64,000 nucleotides of DNA from Panorpa germanica (GCA_963678705.1 OY783223.1:9332721-9396720), one strand, 5' to 3'; positions 46,017 to 61,429 are shown, counted from the stretch's first letter. A program made the numbers and translations. Notes: a model not told the origin generated them from the sequence alone.

Positions 46017-49000
46017 CGGACATTCCATATGGATGCTGTGAGAAAAAACTAAAAACCTAAGATTGTCTTTAAACGAGTCTTGATATTTATATTGACTTTA
46101 CTTATATGGTTAGCAGATCAGAAAACTTGAGACTTAAGACTTGAAGTTACCTTTAAGAATATGGTAGCTTTTGCTTTTTATAGTATAATTTATAAACTAG
46201 GTTTTTATCGAGAATTGAACGTTATCGAATAATGATTATATCAAGCAATTACTGTAATGATCGACTGCTCTTCCTTATCTTCTAGGAAACTGATTTGTTA
46301 TTTTGATTAACGTTTTTACGGGGATATTTTATTGCTTGAACCAAATAAGGAACACACTGATTTACTGTTATTGAAATTTCTAGAACAAAACATTGGTCCT
46401 TCGAATCCCGGATACATTCAACGTCTTACAAACAGGAATTTACACGCGTTTGTCGATAGAAAATTATTTTAAATGATATGAAATTCTTTTTTCATTCTCA
46501 CAAATTTTTTCTAGCATGTTTGTTTTTGAGAATCAACCTCCGTTGACATCAGATGTACTTGCGAAGTATTATTAGTGTGGGTGTTTGCGTATATGTATCA
46601 GAATTCATCTAAAGTGCTGCAGGACTTTGGAATTCTTTGAAACGAGTTTCTTTTAGCCGTTTCGCATCTGTTTGGTATTTAACAACGACCCGCGTTACCC
46701 AGACCAGACCAACCCAGACGAGACAAGACGAGATGAACAAACACCGACAACTTCTACCAGATTCCTAATTACCTATCAGAACGCCGACAATCCACTGATG
46801 GCGCTCTCTTTAAAATTCACATTTTACGTGACAGTCTGACATCGTTTGCGTTTTCTTTATTTTTATTAACTCATTAAATTGATAATATATAATAATTAAT
46901 ATAATAAATTATAAAGAAAACAATAACTTATAGAAATTTATGACTAATTTCCTGAAAACTAGAAGATCTTCTTCTTTCAATCCTTTTTAAAGATTGGTGA
47001 TGTTAATGAGCAAGTAATTAAGGTGATATTAATGAGCAAATAATTCATAAGACAAGTGTACAGTTCGGCCCTGTTGTGGTACCCGCACCGTATGTGTCAA
47101 ACTACAATTTTTAATTGAAGAAAACACCTGATAACACGAATTTTTTAATAATGTTTATATTTATTAGAATCGGACATTAATACGGGCTGCAGATTGTGCG
47201 AAGTAGACAGCTTAAAACGAAGCAAACTTATCGAGACGATGCTTGCACCTGCCAACACTGCGGATTCTAGGAGACCACGAGTTCTTTCTACCTCACGATG
47301 ATTTTAGTAATTTAATAGGATGATTTTTTCTTCAAATGACAGCTCAATAAATATTTTTTTTATGAACAAATGTAAATTGAAAGTAATAAAATATTATTTT
47401 GCTTGTTGTCTTTCATTTCTTGAGGATCTGGCACATTTGCTGACTTCCCTAAATTTCCATGTTACATTTGAAACACTCCCCCACGTTTGTATATCGACAA
47501 TAACTTGATAAAATTTGAAAACTTCCGTTATTTAGCTCTTGTTGAAACAGGATATTTTCAAATAATTTACAACTGACTAATGAGCTCTGTGAGTGCATGT
47601 AATTGTTCTCCTGATTGCATGTAAGGCAGATAAACAATGACAACGACAATCTCTCTAGCAACGCTCGTCTTACTAGTCATCTTACAGCTGATACAGCATT
47701 TAATACAAGTATTATCTATTAACGAGACGTGTTATATTATTTTTAGCAAGTAAATGTTATCCATGATACGACACCATGTTATACACACACGCATAAATGT
47801 AACCGTGTTATTTGTTTAAAACTTACACCTTGCAAAACATGCAAACATCAAAATGGAATCGAAGAAACAATTGAAACATTTTATTATTATTAATTATTTC
47901 CGAATGTAATTACTGTTTATAGTTTGTAAATAATAAGAAAATAAACATTCAAGTAAATGGCCTTATAAGATATAAATAAAAGGGTGGTGGGAGAGCAGTG
48001 AAGGTGGTTATGAATTCTGAAATGGTGAAGAGTAGCCTTTAGATCTCATTCGTTCATTTGGACCACACAAGCTTGATGACGTGCTACAAAATAGTTCTAA
48101 AGTTTTATTGAGTATGCGTAGTAAGAATATGACGACTTGTAGCTTAATTCTGTACAAGCAAAGTCGTTATACATACAAAACCCCATTAGCACGTCACATA
48201 AACAATTGTTTGTCTAGTGCAAGTTACAAGCTTGCTACAAACTAATTTTAAGGTTAATTTTCTACCTCTCATATAGAAATTGTAATGCAGAGTGCAGGAT
48301 TCAAGATGCTAGCGTGCTAATTCAAGAGTTACATTTCTATCTGGGTTAACTTAGCCTTAGTTAAATACGATCAATAATTCTGACTATAATAACTTCTGAG
48401 ATATCTTAATTAAAAAATAAATATACAAAGGCTAAATGTATTTAATATATCTCGAAACCGAAACGGTTAACCGATTTCGTATTTTTAAGGATTTTACAAA
48501 TGTATAATATTGTGCTTATGAGACTTAAAGACGTATTCTTGAGTGGTTTTTGTAAAAGCGTGGAACAAGGATGTCATAAAGCTACACAAGTGTGGACCAG
48601 CATTTTCTTTAAATATTAGTAAAATTGAACTTGTGTTTTATGTAATTTTCTTGTATGCACACTTACAGTATCATTCAACTTATAAGTGCCTATTTATTTA
48701 ATCTCTTAAAGTTTCCGCACTCAATTTATAAAAGTACCACATAATAAAACATCGTCGCCAATGTTTCAGATGCTGGAGTGTATTATCACAAATCGTCAGA
48801 CAAATCGTTGCGTTTCCCAGTGACTGACTGTGTACTGTCTTCGTATATTGTTATCATAGTATTGAAATAAAAATAGATTTTTAATTTAAAGCAATTAATC
48901 ACTTGTTTCTATTCGATATCAGATATTCTGCACGCAGCCTTAGTAGACATTTGTATATATATACATCGTGGAAGTTTACCACGCTAAGATGAATTGAGGA

Positions 49001-52000
49001 CGGCCAGATAAACGAAGTACCAGGGCTGAATTAGATGTCATTGCTATATTAGACTAGTTTCAAAATTCAGTATTAAGACGGCAATGTTTTTTTTATAGTC
49101 TGATAGATATTTACATCACTGTAAATTATTTTAAAATTAGGCGAACATCCCCTAAGTTCGTCACCGTTTTCAGTAAACAAAACCGCGGATTTAACAAACT
49201 CAGAGATAGTGTATGATCTGCAACGTGTGTGGTCCAAGTTCAGCGTTCATCTGAGCAACTTATGTAAAACTCTCAACTCTGTAGAACGCTGCGCTGGCGC
49301 TTTTAATCCAGAATTTGTCTGATATGTGAATAGCTGTACCGTGCGTTCCTGGAGTTTGCTGGACTCCAGAACAGGTAGTCCTCAGTCCTGACTCCTGAGA
49401 AGCTGCTTATACAGTTTCTTTATTTAAATATATAGTAATACTAATGAGACGTAGTTAATTAGTAATTATATTAACATCTATACATGAAAATGTCGTTGAT
49501 AAAATAACACTTAATTTCTTTTTTATTGTATATATATATAGTTGATGAATTAATGAGATAATTATGACGGGGATAGGAGGGAGTCAAGAAAAGAAGAATT
49601 AATTCACTATTCTAAAATATGAAGATGGTGCATCCTAGTAGCATCCTTATTCTTTTAAATTAAGACACTCTAGCGGCGTTTGCGTATCTTCGATCGTAAT
49701 TATTATTTTTTTATAAAGAAATTACAATAAAATATTTTATGTTCATGTACCAATTAACAAATATACGCTAAATTCATTTTGCGCGTCAATTAACGTATAA
49801 AGCCATCGTTATTAAAGCCTGGATTCAAACCAACAAAAAAAAAACGAAGAAACAATCATAAAAATTGTGAATATATAATTACACAAAAAATAAAAATGGA
49901 AAGCAGTGAATGTTTACAGCTGCAGAAACATGGGCGTCCGCAGGTGAGGTTACAGTATGTTTACTTCTCCAAAAAGATTGCAAACCCCTGATGTACCTTC
50001 ACTAAAAATATCTGCCCATTAAATAGCATGTTTAGTGGGTGCAGAAGGAGTTTGTCGTAATGTTACTCAACGGGGGAGCTGTTATAATAAGCAAACACGT
50101 ATCTGGTGGACGTAACTAACAGTAATACCCCAGACAGGGGAGTAACAGAGGTCCAGACAATGTCTGAAAGGACGCAGGACCTTGCAAACGATGTGAGACA
50201 GCGTCCCAGTGCAACGTGAGATCTAGGATCACAAGTAACGAATAATATACGAGTAAATGTGGTTGGGGGAATGGGAGCGTGGAAATGTCAGCAACAAGTA
50301 TTTTATCTAATAATGTGTAAGGTGTAGGAAGGTTTCTCAAACTATGAGACTACATTATAGTTCTTAAAATCAACAAAACATAAGCAGTGGCATAGAAAGA
50401 TTTAATTTTAGATAAAAGTTACAATGAACTAAAAGCAAAATTTACAACTTAGTTGTAAATTTGATGATTATGAACAAAACCTCTAAATAAATACTTAAGT
50501 AGGCGTATTTCTTAGACTTTAGAGGTCTGAGTCAGTCCAAGTAATTAAACCATGTTCTTTATTATGCATTTGTCAGAAACCAAGGACTAAATCCGTTCAG
50601 TCCCACAGGTCCAATCTTCTTTATATTTGAACCCCAAGATCTTGACTTCAGATAAAGAAACACATAATGGTTTGGACAAAACATACCTGATATTATTATC
50701 TTTTTTTTTGTTGTTACTTTCCATAACAAATCGGTCTACAAAGCTGCCGCATTGTTAACATACTGAATTATTGAAATAGTAAGGTGACTTATAGAACGGA
50801 TACATCACGGTGATTTTAAAAAAACAATTATACAAGAGCAACACTTTACTTTTATTTTGAATTTGTAATTAACATATAAAGAAGGGTGATATATCTAGCT
50901 AATGAATTTAAAAGATAGGCCATTAAAAATCAGAAACATTATGTATTTCTTGTTTAATTAAATAAAATTTCACTTATTAATAAAATTAGTGTAGTTGTGT
51001 GATTTACCTTTTGAATTTTTAATTCTTTGACTAATAGTAAAATCATTGGCAAGATTTAAACAGGCAGGTATGATCAACTATATGAAAAAGAACCCAGTGA
51101 ATACGACCCAAGTTTTTACTTAAAACTACCGCAAAACTAGAGAAAGAAAAAGTTTAAAAGAGTTTTTGATATTTTATGTTTTCTTTATAACAAAAAAAAA
51201 ATTAAACCACAAAAAATTGAAATATCATAAATAATTTTATTTATTATCTAGCTGCAATCACTAATTAAAAACTAATTACTATTACCAATTACTACTTTTA
51301 TAAAAGAACGTCTAAGATCAAACAATCATAAAATAATTTACAATAAAATTGTTAATTAACTTTACTTATAATTTCAATGGCTCTTTTAATTACGTGGGAG
51401 GAGTTTCGGCAACATTCGACTACTATCGGTATTTATAACTTTTCGGAGACAAATTTATTACTTTGTTTTAATGTATTTTTTATTGAGTAGAGACCACTAG
51501 TTAGTTGTCTTTTTGAAACTTCTTTTGTTTGTCTCCCACATAAAAGAAACAACCTTTTCGGCGGCACCTGTCTTCATTTACGGGAGCCCCCGTTGTGATA
51601 TGCTGACTACAGGGGCGCTCACGTCTAAGACAAGTGCTTTAAAGTCTTGGATTAAAAAAAAATTAAGGAGACACGTAAAAAATTATTACTTTTAATATTA
51701 ATGTAAATAATGAACTAAATGAACCTCGAAATATACACTTTTTATGTGTTTTTTTCTTAAATATCTCGACATTGGTTGTAATTAGAGCTTTGATAGTTAT
51801 TATAAATCTTAAAAGAGGAGAAATTTTGAACAAGTTTCACCTTTACAACTTTCCTCTAAACCCCATAACATGCGCTAGGAAAATGGAACATTTTTTCGAA
51901 GTTGCCGAAGAAAACAGAAACGTCAGTTTCCTAAAACTGTTACTCATATGGCATTGGATTGATAGGAATTATATAGATATTATATCCCTAATTTCTTTGG

Positions 52001-54047
52001 ATTTGATTGAACTTAAACTACCAGCAAGTACTTTGATGGGGTTGCCATATTTACGATTAGAAAGAGCTTGGATTCCTTTTTCTATAAGATCCTAAGAAGC
52101 TAAATTGGAAGGTATACATCGCTCGTCGTGTATTTTTAAAGGAATATAAACCTAGGCAACTCCCAGGTTTTCTGAACAGAATATAGTACCGAACGTTTAA
52201 GTGTATATGACAAATTCTGTGGACGGTAACCCAATGGTGAACACCTTGCGTCTTACAACGAGTGGTCAGCATTCGCTAGACGTTGGACGGCGGTCATCCG
52301 ATACACTGGTGTGTAAATGTGTAAATTTATTCGCTGAAGTGCAAAACTGTAAACTGTAAATTAAACAAAACAAATAATGCAAACGAACGGCCTTTGAAGA
52401 TCGTATGTACGCCCACCATGTTATGTTATGTTCGGTGACAAGCATATGCAATTGGTTAGAAATCGGAGGAACTATGAATTTAAATTATTTATACTTATTT
52501 TCAGCCATAAATGTAAGTTTCACTTTTTGAAAAATAAAGATAATAATTAATATTGACAAAAGTATATTACTGACACACAACGCACGATTTTTTATTCTTC
52601 GTTGTCACACATTTGAAAAATTTTATTTCGTTTCTTTTTATGTCGAATTTTAGTCACACATCCTCCAATTTGCGTGTGACATAATTAAAGCTCTAGGTAC
52701 ATTGAAACTAAAAACTAAAACAACAGGTGTGAATGAGACTTACATTTTCTTTAGACATGCACTACAGTTGAGAGACGATTGTCTTAAAGAGGGAAGAGAC
52801 AACATTATATGTACACGTTGAACAAACGGAGAAAACGCCAAAATTTTGCTTTAATAGTGACTACAATAAAACTACACCCTTGTTGCTAAATTGTCCTGGG
52901 TAACCTTGAAAAATCCTAAGGGAATACCTTCGCTAAGATATTCCTAATCACATAGTCATAAATTAATTTGCCATTTATAATGTAAACAATTCTTTTTAAC
53001 TATTTTGCGTAATATTACGTTCAGCATCTTTCTGTCAATGTACTACTATAGTTGAAGCCGCTGCAGTCACTACATCTGGTGGATTATATACGAACTACAT
53101 ATACCAGTAAATTCTCAGAATATCATCACATTAAATGTTATGTTTTGTAAAGTTGAGCAACAGGTTGTATTCTGGAAATACACTGCTAAATAATTCCGTT
53201 TGAAATATAGCTAAACATTTTGTACAAGGAATATACTATGTACGTTTATTAATTGGAAAGGAATGAAGGAGGCAGAGATGGAACGAGAGCAGAATACAGA
53301 TGGGTAGAAAGCAGAAAGAGATCGGCAAACTAAAAGGAGAAAGAGTGGACTTATGGCGTTTTATTACGACAAAAAGGAGGTGGATAGAAAAGGAAGAAAA
53401 GAAGAGGAAGTAGAAAAGGAATAGAAATTATTACTTAATATTTCGAAGAACATAAATACATAAAGAGGAAATGTAAATTAGGAATTTGAAAATTTTCGCT
53501 ATTTTCACGCGCAACAGAAAACAAAAACGCAATTGTTAGCCTTGCCTTTGTTTGTTCGACATATTCATATAGCGCTACCTCTATCTCTTCTACGACAAAC
53601 ACAACATTATGTTAGGACTGTCTTGTCTTTAAGATTTGAACATTTCTCGAATAACGCTACCCCAGTTTCAGTTCTATCGCTCGATGAATGACGTCATACG
53701 ATAAAGCACGTGTACGTCCTTGACCTTGACCTACCCCTGTATGAGTGGTTATGTTCGTGACTGGAGCGAGGGTGGAAGTTAACAGGGTGTAACGCGCGTG
53801 GATCACTTGGGACTGCACAACCACGATCCGTGAACCACGACCTTCGTGTACTGCCATAAGGGATGTAAACCAGGTGGGCGGGACGAGGCCACCAACACGT
53901 GGATCGATTAACACACTATATTTTAATTAACATTAGCATATATGTAATTAAACGAATATGATATTCACACTGAATTTGTTTAAATATTAATTAAATGTAT
54001 ACAGGGTAGTTTTTTTTTTAAATAAAATTAACATTTTGCGTTTCATA
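46017..54047. other. Long AT-rich non-coding region
   Basis: No gene recognised in 8 kb. Small items: a short direct repeat at about 46995-47046 (GTGATGTTAATGAGCAAGTA and a near copy), a 9-bp inverted pair TGACGTGCT/AGCACGTCA at 48077-48085 and 48188-48196, and the purine tract. The 107-codon frame at 51772-52095 has no recognised domain. Confidence 0.4.
53268..53436 (+). repeat. Purine-rich tract
   Basis: The plus strand is strongly enriched in A and G (many GGAAG, AGAAA, GAGGA words) over about 170 bases. It is not clearly homologous to the reversed tract at 19312. Confidence 0.65.
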
Positions 54048-54420
54048 TAGAGAGACAGTTCAATAAAACACGAACAAAAACTTAACCAATGTTTACACCA
54101 AAGAAACAGTTCTTAAAACATTTTTGTCTTTTGTTGCTGTTTTAGTAAACAAAACACATTCCCATCTGGAGTCTGTAAGATCAAAGGAAAACACGTTCGT
54201 TGTTGTTTTTTAGTCTGCATGGTTTGAACACGCAGTTTTGTTTTTTGTGAACATTTGCGCTTGTCACTTGTTGTTTATCATGATTATAATTTTTATGGAA
54301 CACACAGAAAAACACTAAAAACAAAACCAGTTTGTTCAATGTGTTTCGAAACAGAACTGTTTTAAAATGAAACTAAACATGAATTTGTTTTGTTTTTTTT
54401 TGACTACAAAACTGTTTAAA
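54048..54420. mobile_element. MITE family 3, second copy (inverted, one end degraded)
   Basis: It begins with AGAGAGACAGTTCAATAAAA and, read in reverse, shares most of its interior with the 7477 copy: the CATTCCCATCTGGAGTC block, TTTTTATGGAACACACAGAA and the AAACAGAACTGTTTTAAAAT block. It carries about 85 extra bases, and the right terminal repeat is not recognisable. Confidence 0.7.
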
Positions 54421-57400
54421 GTTGAAATTTCGAGAGTTAAGTGGCGACTCATACTTAAAACAAGTTGTGGAGCATAAACTGCAGATATAACTAAAAAACA
54501 CTGACTCACTTATTCTTCTATAATGTATATAGAAACGAATAAGATAAAATTCATTATCGTATTATAGATTTATAACGCTCTTATAACCTCTTTTAAGTAT
54601 AAGTCACCGCCGAACTATCGTGATTTTTGACTATATCTTTGAATATATATGTTATAGAACCTATTTCCGATATTAAAGCTATCACAGACAAATCCTTTTA
54701 AAAACAAAACATTTTAGAATCTAAACTTATAGAAAAATTAACTGTGGTCATTAGCAATAAAAGAACATTTATATAATTGACTAACTAAAAAAAACTAATT
54801 TAAAAAATGAAGTTTCTCTTTTTAGTTTAAAAACAAAATGACATTCCAGACTTGATAAAAAAATGATGTTTGATTATTGTTAACGTCGCTGTAAATATCT
54901 ACGTATTATCTAAACAACGTCGAATTACCTGTGAGTTGAGTTCACTTACAAGGAGTGTGGAGAAATGAGAACTAATTTCCGGTAATAAGACTGGACACTT
55001 TATTTCCTTTCGATCGCATTACACGATTCCGATCCCATAACAGATAAGAGCAGACATGGTAGACAACGACTTTTACAGAAAGATAGCGAAATGGCTCTAT
55101 TGCTGGTTTCATTCTAGCTGATATTATTAGGAGCGTAGGACTTAGATTTATTTTTGTGTACAAATCAGAAGTTTTAAACCTTTTACAATGTGGAGTAATT
55201 TGTCAAAGACTATAGTAATGTTCTACTCGAAACCACAGTTATCTACCTATTGAAAAATTGGCGCTAGGTGATAGGACGAAATATAAACGCCGATACTGCA
55301 AATGCATAAAACCGTATTTTTCTATGCTTACATCACTTTATTTCAATAACTACAAAGGCACAATGCAAAACGATTTTAATTTTATGACAGTGTTACTATC
55401 TATCTGTAACTGTAGAACCACGAAGTAATGTATCACCTTTTCTATATCCTCAAATCCACAATAACGTTGCAACTTTAATATTCTAACACGTACAAAATCA
55501 TTTTAAGACCTCATTTTTTTTCTCACCTCATATAAGTGAGAGCATCACACATCTAAATCTAAACTAAGGCAGACTATGTGGGGGTTTTTAAATGTGACCA
55601 TTATAATGCACTTATCTTACAATTGCATTTCTGCCAGACATTAGAAGTGTGTCGAAGAGGTCGTAAAATACTTGTGAATTGAATTGAGTTCTCCCGGCAG
55701 TAAAGAACGAGTAGATATCTTTATTACCATTACTTTAAGGTCTACATTATTCGAAAACCAATTACTATGGTTTAAGCGTAGGTGATTTAGAATGTACCAG
55801 TGTATATATATTGCATCACTTTAAAACTGCATAATGTTGCAATGGGTTTAATTAAAGAAAATCTTATTGCAAATATTGAATGAGGTAACAAGACGGGGTA
55901 TCGCAAATTAACTAGTGTAAGATTATATTTGGATTTGGATTTGTTTACTGATGAATTAGTAGTTTAGTTGCAGTGTAAGAAAGAAAAGAAAGGCAGAACT
56001 TTGATGCAGTGATGCCTTAGTGTATTTTACTATAAAATAAATAATAAAAACATTAATGGCTTCGAGAATATATAGAAGAATTTAATTTATGATATAGTGT
56101 ACTTACTACTTGAGCAATATTTATGTATTTTACAACTAGCAATAATATTAAAATCAATAAAATTATAAATTAAAAGATATTTTAATAAATTAAATTATTT
56201 AAATGTACTAGGTATGCAAAACTATTAATAAAAAAAGTGGAAACAAGACAGACAAGCTATAGCTAAAGCCGACCATCTTGATAGCGGTCTTCTTCAACGT
56301 TCAGGTGTTAAAACAACCGGCATCGAGTCACACGCATGCGTTACTTAATAAATAATCATACTTCTTTTTAATATAAGAATTATGAGCCATTGCTACAAAT
56401 AAAGTCTGCGGGTAGTGGTTTCAATCAGCGATGTTTATTGCACATATGTTGTCTTTCTTAAGAGTATTTAATTGTACAGTTTCTCAAACTTCTTACATCT
56501 TACGATACTTAAGATTCACAAACAATGTTAACTATTTATTAAATTAAGACAATATTTACACAACGTAACTTAACTAATTTTCAATAAAGTGCTCTATTTT
56601 ACAGCGATGCAACTCAATATCTGTTCGATATACAAAAATATGTTGTATACACAAATTGTAGGAAATTAAGTGCTCTATTAAATTGATAATAACTACTTTT
56701 ATCTTAGGATCCACTGCTAAAAAGATATTACATAAAGAAAACGTTATATATTTTTAAAATTGAGGCAATCGAGTTAGTCAGAATTTTGGGAGTAATGTCG
56801 AATAGCCTGATTACAATTTGAGTAAGATTTTACGAAGCACGTTCTAAGCCGCAGAGGGAAAATATATTTGGGTATGTTCAGGAAAAGAAATTTAGTATTT
56901 TATAGCTTAAGTTTCGCCTTCGTTTTGAACCAAAATGCCTTCAAAACGTACCTTATATTGCCCAAATGTTGATTTATATAATAGGTCAAATTCTAGAATA
57001 TCGTATTCGGATTTAATACGCTTCGGATGCAAATTGTTTGTAAGGTATAAGGTCTTATTTTAAATGATCTACCTTCCTCTGAAGCAATTTTTGGATCATG
57101 TATTCTCAAACTAACAAAGTGTACAGGAGAAGGAATATAACTATATTATTTTACACATAACAAGTTTTCAACAAATCCGTTAAACAAGTCTATCATAACT
57201 GAAACATGGGCTGTTTTTGACACCACTATAAATATTTAGATAGTTTAGAAATGATTAGTAGTACTTGACTCGATTAATTTGCTAATTCTATAAGTAAATG
57301 TTAATATTCATAAGCAATAGCTACACAAGATGTATACATATATATGTATACATACATAAATTTATACTAATGATAAATAAAAATTAATTATCCATTAACA

Positions 57401-60400
57401 GTTAAATGTTTGGCATAAGAATGTATGTATATTTATTATAAGTGGAAAAATCAATGTTTTGCCAAATATATTGCTGATGTGTTGAATTAAATAAGCATTA
57501 CTTTTGAAGGTCGTTCCTTTCCGTCGTTCCTCTGATTAGAGCTTATTAATTATAAAACTGATTTTTAGCTATGTGCTTTCTTTATATGATGTAGTTCTTC
57601 CCTGCACCGCGCATTTTACACCCCCATTGTAACAATTTATTTTTAATTGTTAGTAACACTAATTCTTCTTAATTGTCATTGATTCAAAATGTGAAGCGAG
57701 CAAAAAACTGGATTGTAAAATAGACCATTTCTTCAGAACGATGGATTGTGTAAAAATCCGACACCCGGCGTTGAAATATTCGACTTCGGCATCTAAAAGA
57801 AACTGTCCTGCAGGAGTGCGATGGCATATCAGCAGTGGCATTACGCAGTGAGCGAATTTAAGGCAGTAAATATGTATTAGGCACATGAAATAATAATAAT
57901 ACAAACAATAATATTAGAAATTGTAACAAAACTAAGTGAATACAAAACAAAAATATAATTTTACTTTGCAGTAACTTGTCTTTAACAATTTCTTTTCTGA
58001 TTAATTTGATAGACTATCGGTGAATTATTTTCGGTGGGTATTGAATAGCAACCTAAAACTACCCTTATCATATAGAGTGAGATATTTGACAATAAGACGA
58101 AATAAATTTTTTATATATGTACAGAAATTGTATTAAATTTGAGGTCTACATATTTTTTGTTAAAATTAAACGGTAATAAACGTTTCATTGTTGTTATTTC
58201 AAACAACAATCAAATTCTGGTTAAACATTCTTAAGTTATTTATAAACAAATCAACTTTTAAGTATTACACTTGTTTGTTATTATTATTTTGAGTTTTATT
58301 GATTCAAGGAAGGAGTACAAGTTTGAAAATATAATTAATGAGCACTCAGGTATACGTGCTTGTAAAACCATCCATTGTAAAAATATATCGTACTTCTGAA
58401 TTTTGAAACCATACTTTTAAAATTACTAGAATTGTGAATTGTAGAATTTAAATTGATTTAAAAATTATATTGCTTGCTTCAGAGCGTAGTAACTTATATC
58501 TACTTCCTCTCAAAATTAAAAATACTACTTTATAAATTTACTGCAAAGATTAGTAAGTATAAAAAATTATAGCAAGGGTTACTTAGCTCTATGTAAAATT
58601 AAAAATCAATTACGATATATATAAAAACATATTAGAAATTAATTAAAGAAACGTACTATTTAAAAATGAAACATTAGAATTTACGTTTCAAGAATTTACG
58701 AAATTAAACTTATTAACAACCTCTTGTGACATTATTACTGTTAAAAGAAGTCAAATTATTATTAAGATATGGAATTAAAAAATTTGCTAATAAATTTATT
58801 AAAAAAATTGTTTTGATTTGAATTTTTTTTACGTGTAATGTAGGTATACATTAAAAATTTTGATTAGTTGCAATTTTGAAACAGTTACCTGTGTTTAAGG
58901 TCTAACTAGCATATTATAATTATCTGTTATGTTTATAATGTTGAGTCATTTTTGAGTAAGAAATGGAAATACAGTAAATTTTTAAAATCCGTTATTATTG
59001 AATAATATATTTTACTTAAGATTCATAGTTTGTGATTAGGGGGTTAAGGGATAGAGAGTATGTTTAATTGAATAAGATATTGAATGAGATTTTAATTTGA
59101 CTAAATTCTAATATCTTAAATATTCAAAAACAATGACGATTATGACGTAACGTATTATGATTTTGTATAATTTCCTTTCAACGTAATAATTATTCCATAT
59201 TTATTCTTCGACTAACAACACCCTTAACTTTATGGGAGCGACCTCTACCTCACTTTCTAAGAACTTTCACTTCCCGCCAACGCAATAAATGCAAAAGCCA
59301 AATTATGCAAATATTATTTCTAAGTTATTTTTAATAAATGTTTATTACATGTATTTATTTAGATGTTAAAAATGTTTTTAAATGCCGGCGCGGCGCGCGA
59401 CTGCGCTGAACCGTAAAATTCAAACAAACATATAATTGTATTAATCAACATTAGTTAAAATTTTATAATATTCTACTAAAACGAATATTGTGATTTCATT
59501 TTATAAACAAATACTTTCAATTTGTTATCATTGAAGATTTTTTCGTGTAATTTATTTATTGTTTAATAACAACAAATGCTTTAATTATGAATTTTTGTAA
59601 TTATGATATATCGTTTAAAACTTTTATCCGAAATTACTTTACGATATAAGTAAATATAACATTTTTCTCTAAAATTTGCGTTTGTATTTAACAATAAAAT
59701 AAGCGAACTCACCTTAATAATATAAACTAACTCAAAAATTGAGTCGATTAAAACACATAAAACTTATTTTTAACAATATTCACTTAATTTTTTGTTATTT
59801 TTAAAAGATTGTCAACAACAATTTTTATAAAATATCACAAGTTAGAAAAATTCATCACTATAAAATGTTTTAACAGTAAAACAAAAAGAAACACACTTAA
59901 CATTAATAATGAAATACTATTATTACTAGAAACTTCAAAAAAATAACGTAAAACCTATGATTACAAAATGCAAACGTAAACACGACCCGTCCTCGGAGTC
60001 GGTCCACAAAACACTAAGCGACGATGCTTTCCCTATCGTCGGTGTACCAAGAAAAACACACACACATGTACGAGTGGGATAGCTATATATCTATGTATCT
60101 CTATCTAACATATGTAGTATTATGATAATATTCAAACAGTATTAATTTTATCGTGTTTTATTATGTAGTAGTGGGATAAGACGATGATGGGCCTGTTGCA
60201 AATTACCGGTATAAACCAATGAGTTGAAAGTACTCCCACCTTATGTATCCCCCTCCTCCTCCCACTTCTAAAAACTATTGTAAATATACGTTAAATATTA
60301 GAAAAATAATTATTGGTTAGAATTACGTACAATTTATAATTAACAATAATTCCGCTGCAATTTATTCTACTCATCAGTTAAATGCGCTTAAATGAGGCTT

Positions 60401-61429
60401 TGACACCATAAAAACGGTCAATATTAGTAGGAGAACGTATCAGAAATAGTCCGATGTTAAAGAAATTTCAGTTGGGTGAAGTGGTATTAGCACTTTATCA
60501 TGAATCATCATGCCATGACAAAGAATACTAATGCGAAACAAATTTATTTTTACAAAATCAAGAAATAATATGTCATGAAGAACTTACAGAGGTGTTTTTT
60601 TAACTAAATTTAGTAATACAAATATTATTAATGATTTTTTCCTAAATATAAAATTGTTATTGTACAAAGAATTATATTTTTCGAGCTTCACCTCGCTGCT
60701 ATCGTCTCACAAGTTATTAATAAACATTTATGCTTAATTATTAAGATATAGATAGATAGATACGAATACGAGGGATTATAGATAAGTACAGTATATTTTC
60801 TTAATTACTTACTACCATTAGCAATTAAAATTCTATTCAGCATTTTAATTGGATGCTATAAAAAATATCTACACTACACTATATGGCATTATGTATTCAT
60901 TTGTAAATTATTAATCCCCTGGATTCCCCTCAACCCCTTCCCTCTACGGATCCCTTGATTCATCTTTCCATTACCTAACTTTAAGGTAATAGTTCTCAGT
61001 TTATTACTTGTACCGGGTTTTTATGAGATTTGATTTAAAGACTTTTTTAATATGATTAATGCTACATTCATATACATCATAGGCGTTTGAACGCCACACT
61101 CAACCCCCCTTCCCCTCTTCCCCGCTCCCACCACTATAGTATTTCAAGCTTAAGCCTACATAGATTCTGTAACAAATTTATATTGGATAAAAGAAATGTA
61201 TCATAAATTGACAAAGGATATAATAGACAAAATTTCTGCTGACGTTCAAGTTTATGTTTCTATGTATGTGTATAGTTTGCCGCATGATTTAGATATGCAT
61301 AATACGTCATAGAAAAAACAAGTAATCGAAATTATTTTTCGTTTTTGTCAACCATAAAATTCTATGGGATATACAACTCAGCTGTTGTAGTAAATGAACT
61401 ATCACACACACACTCGTTTGCTTTTCTGT
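54421..61429. other. Long AT-rich non-coding region 5' of klu
   Basis: No gene recognised in 7 kb. It contains a perfect 24-bp AT palindrome at 57330-57353, a CGACGAT/ATCGTCG stem at 60019-60041, the CpG patch at 59384, and C-rich spots at about 60235-60265, 60915-60955 and 61095-61130. Confidence 0.4.
59384..59413. other. Isolated CpG-dense patch upstream of klu
   Basis: Thirty bases contain about eight CpG dinucleotides (GCCGGCGCGGCGCGCGAC core) within otherwise AT-rich DNA, about 19.5 kb 5' of the klu start. It could mark a distant promoter or non-coding first exon of klu, but no core promoter motif or splice structure confirms this. Confidence 0.2.

Noticed and set aside
46393-46413. CCTTCGAATCCCGG resembling a tRNA T-arm
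   Set aside because: The upstream sequence does not form the acceptor, D or anticodon arms.
47000-47046. Short repeated units that might suggest a CRISPR-like array
   Set aside because: Only two imperfect units, no regular spacers, and the genome is eukaryotic.
51772-52095. A 107-codon frame considered as retrotransposon or gene
   Set aside because: No motif of any family could be recognised and the flanks give no support.
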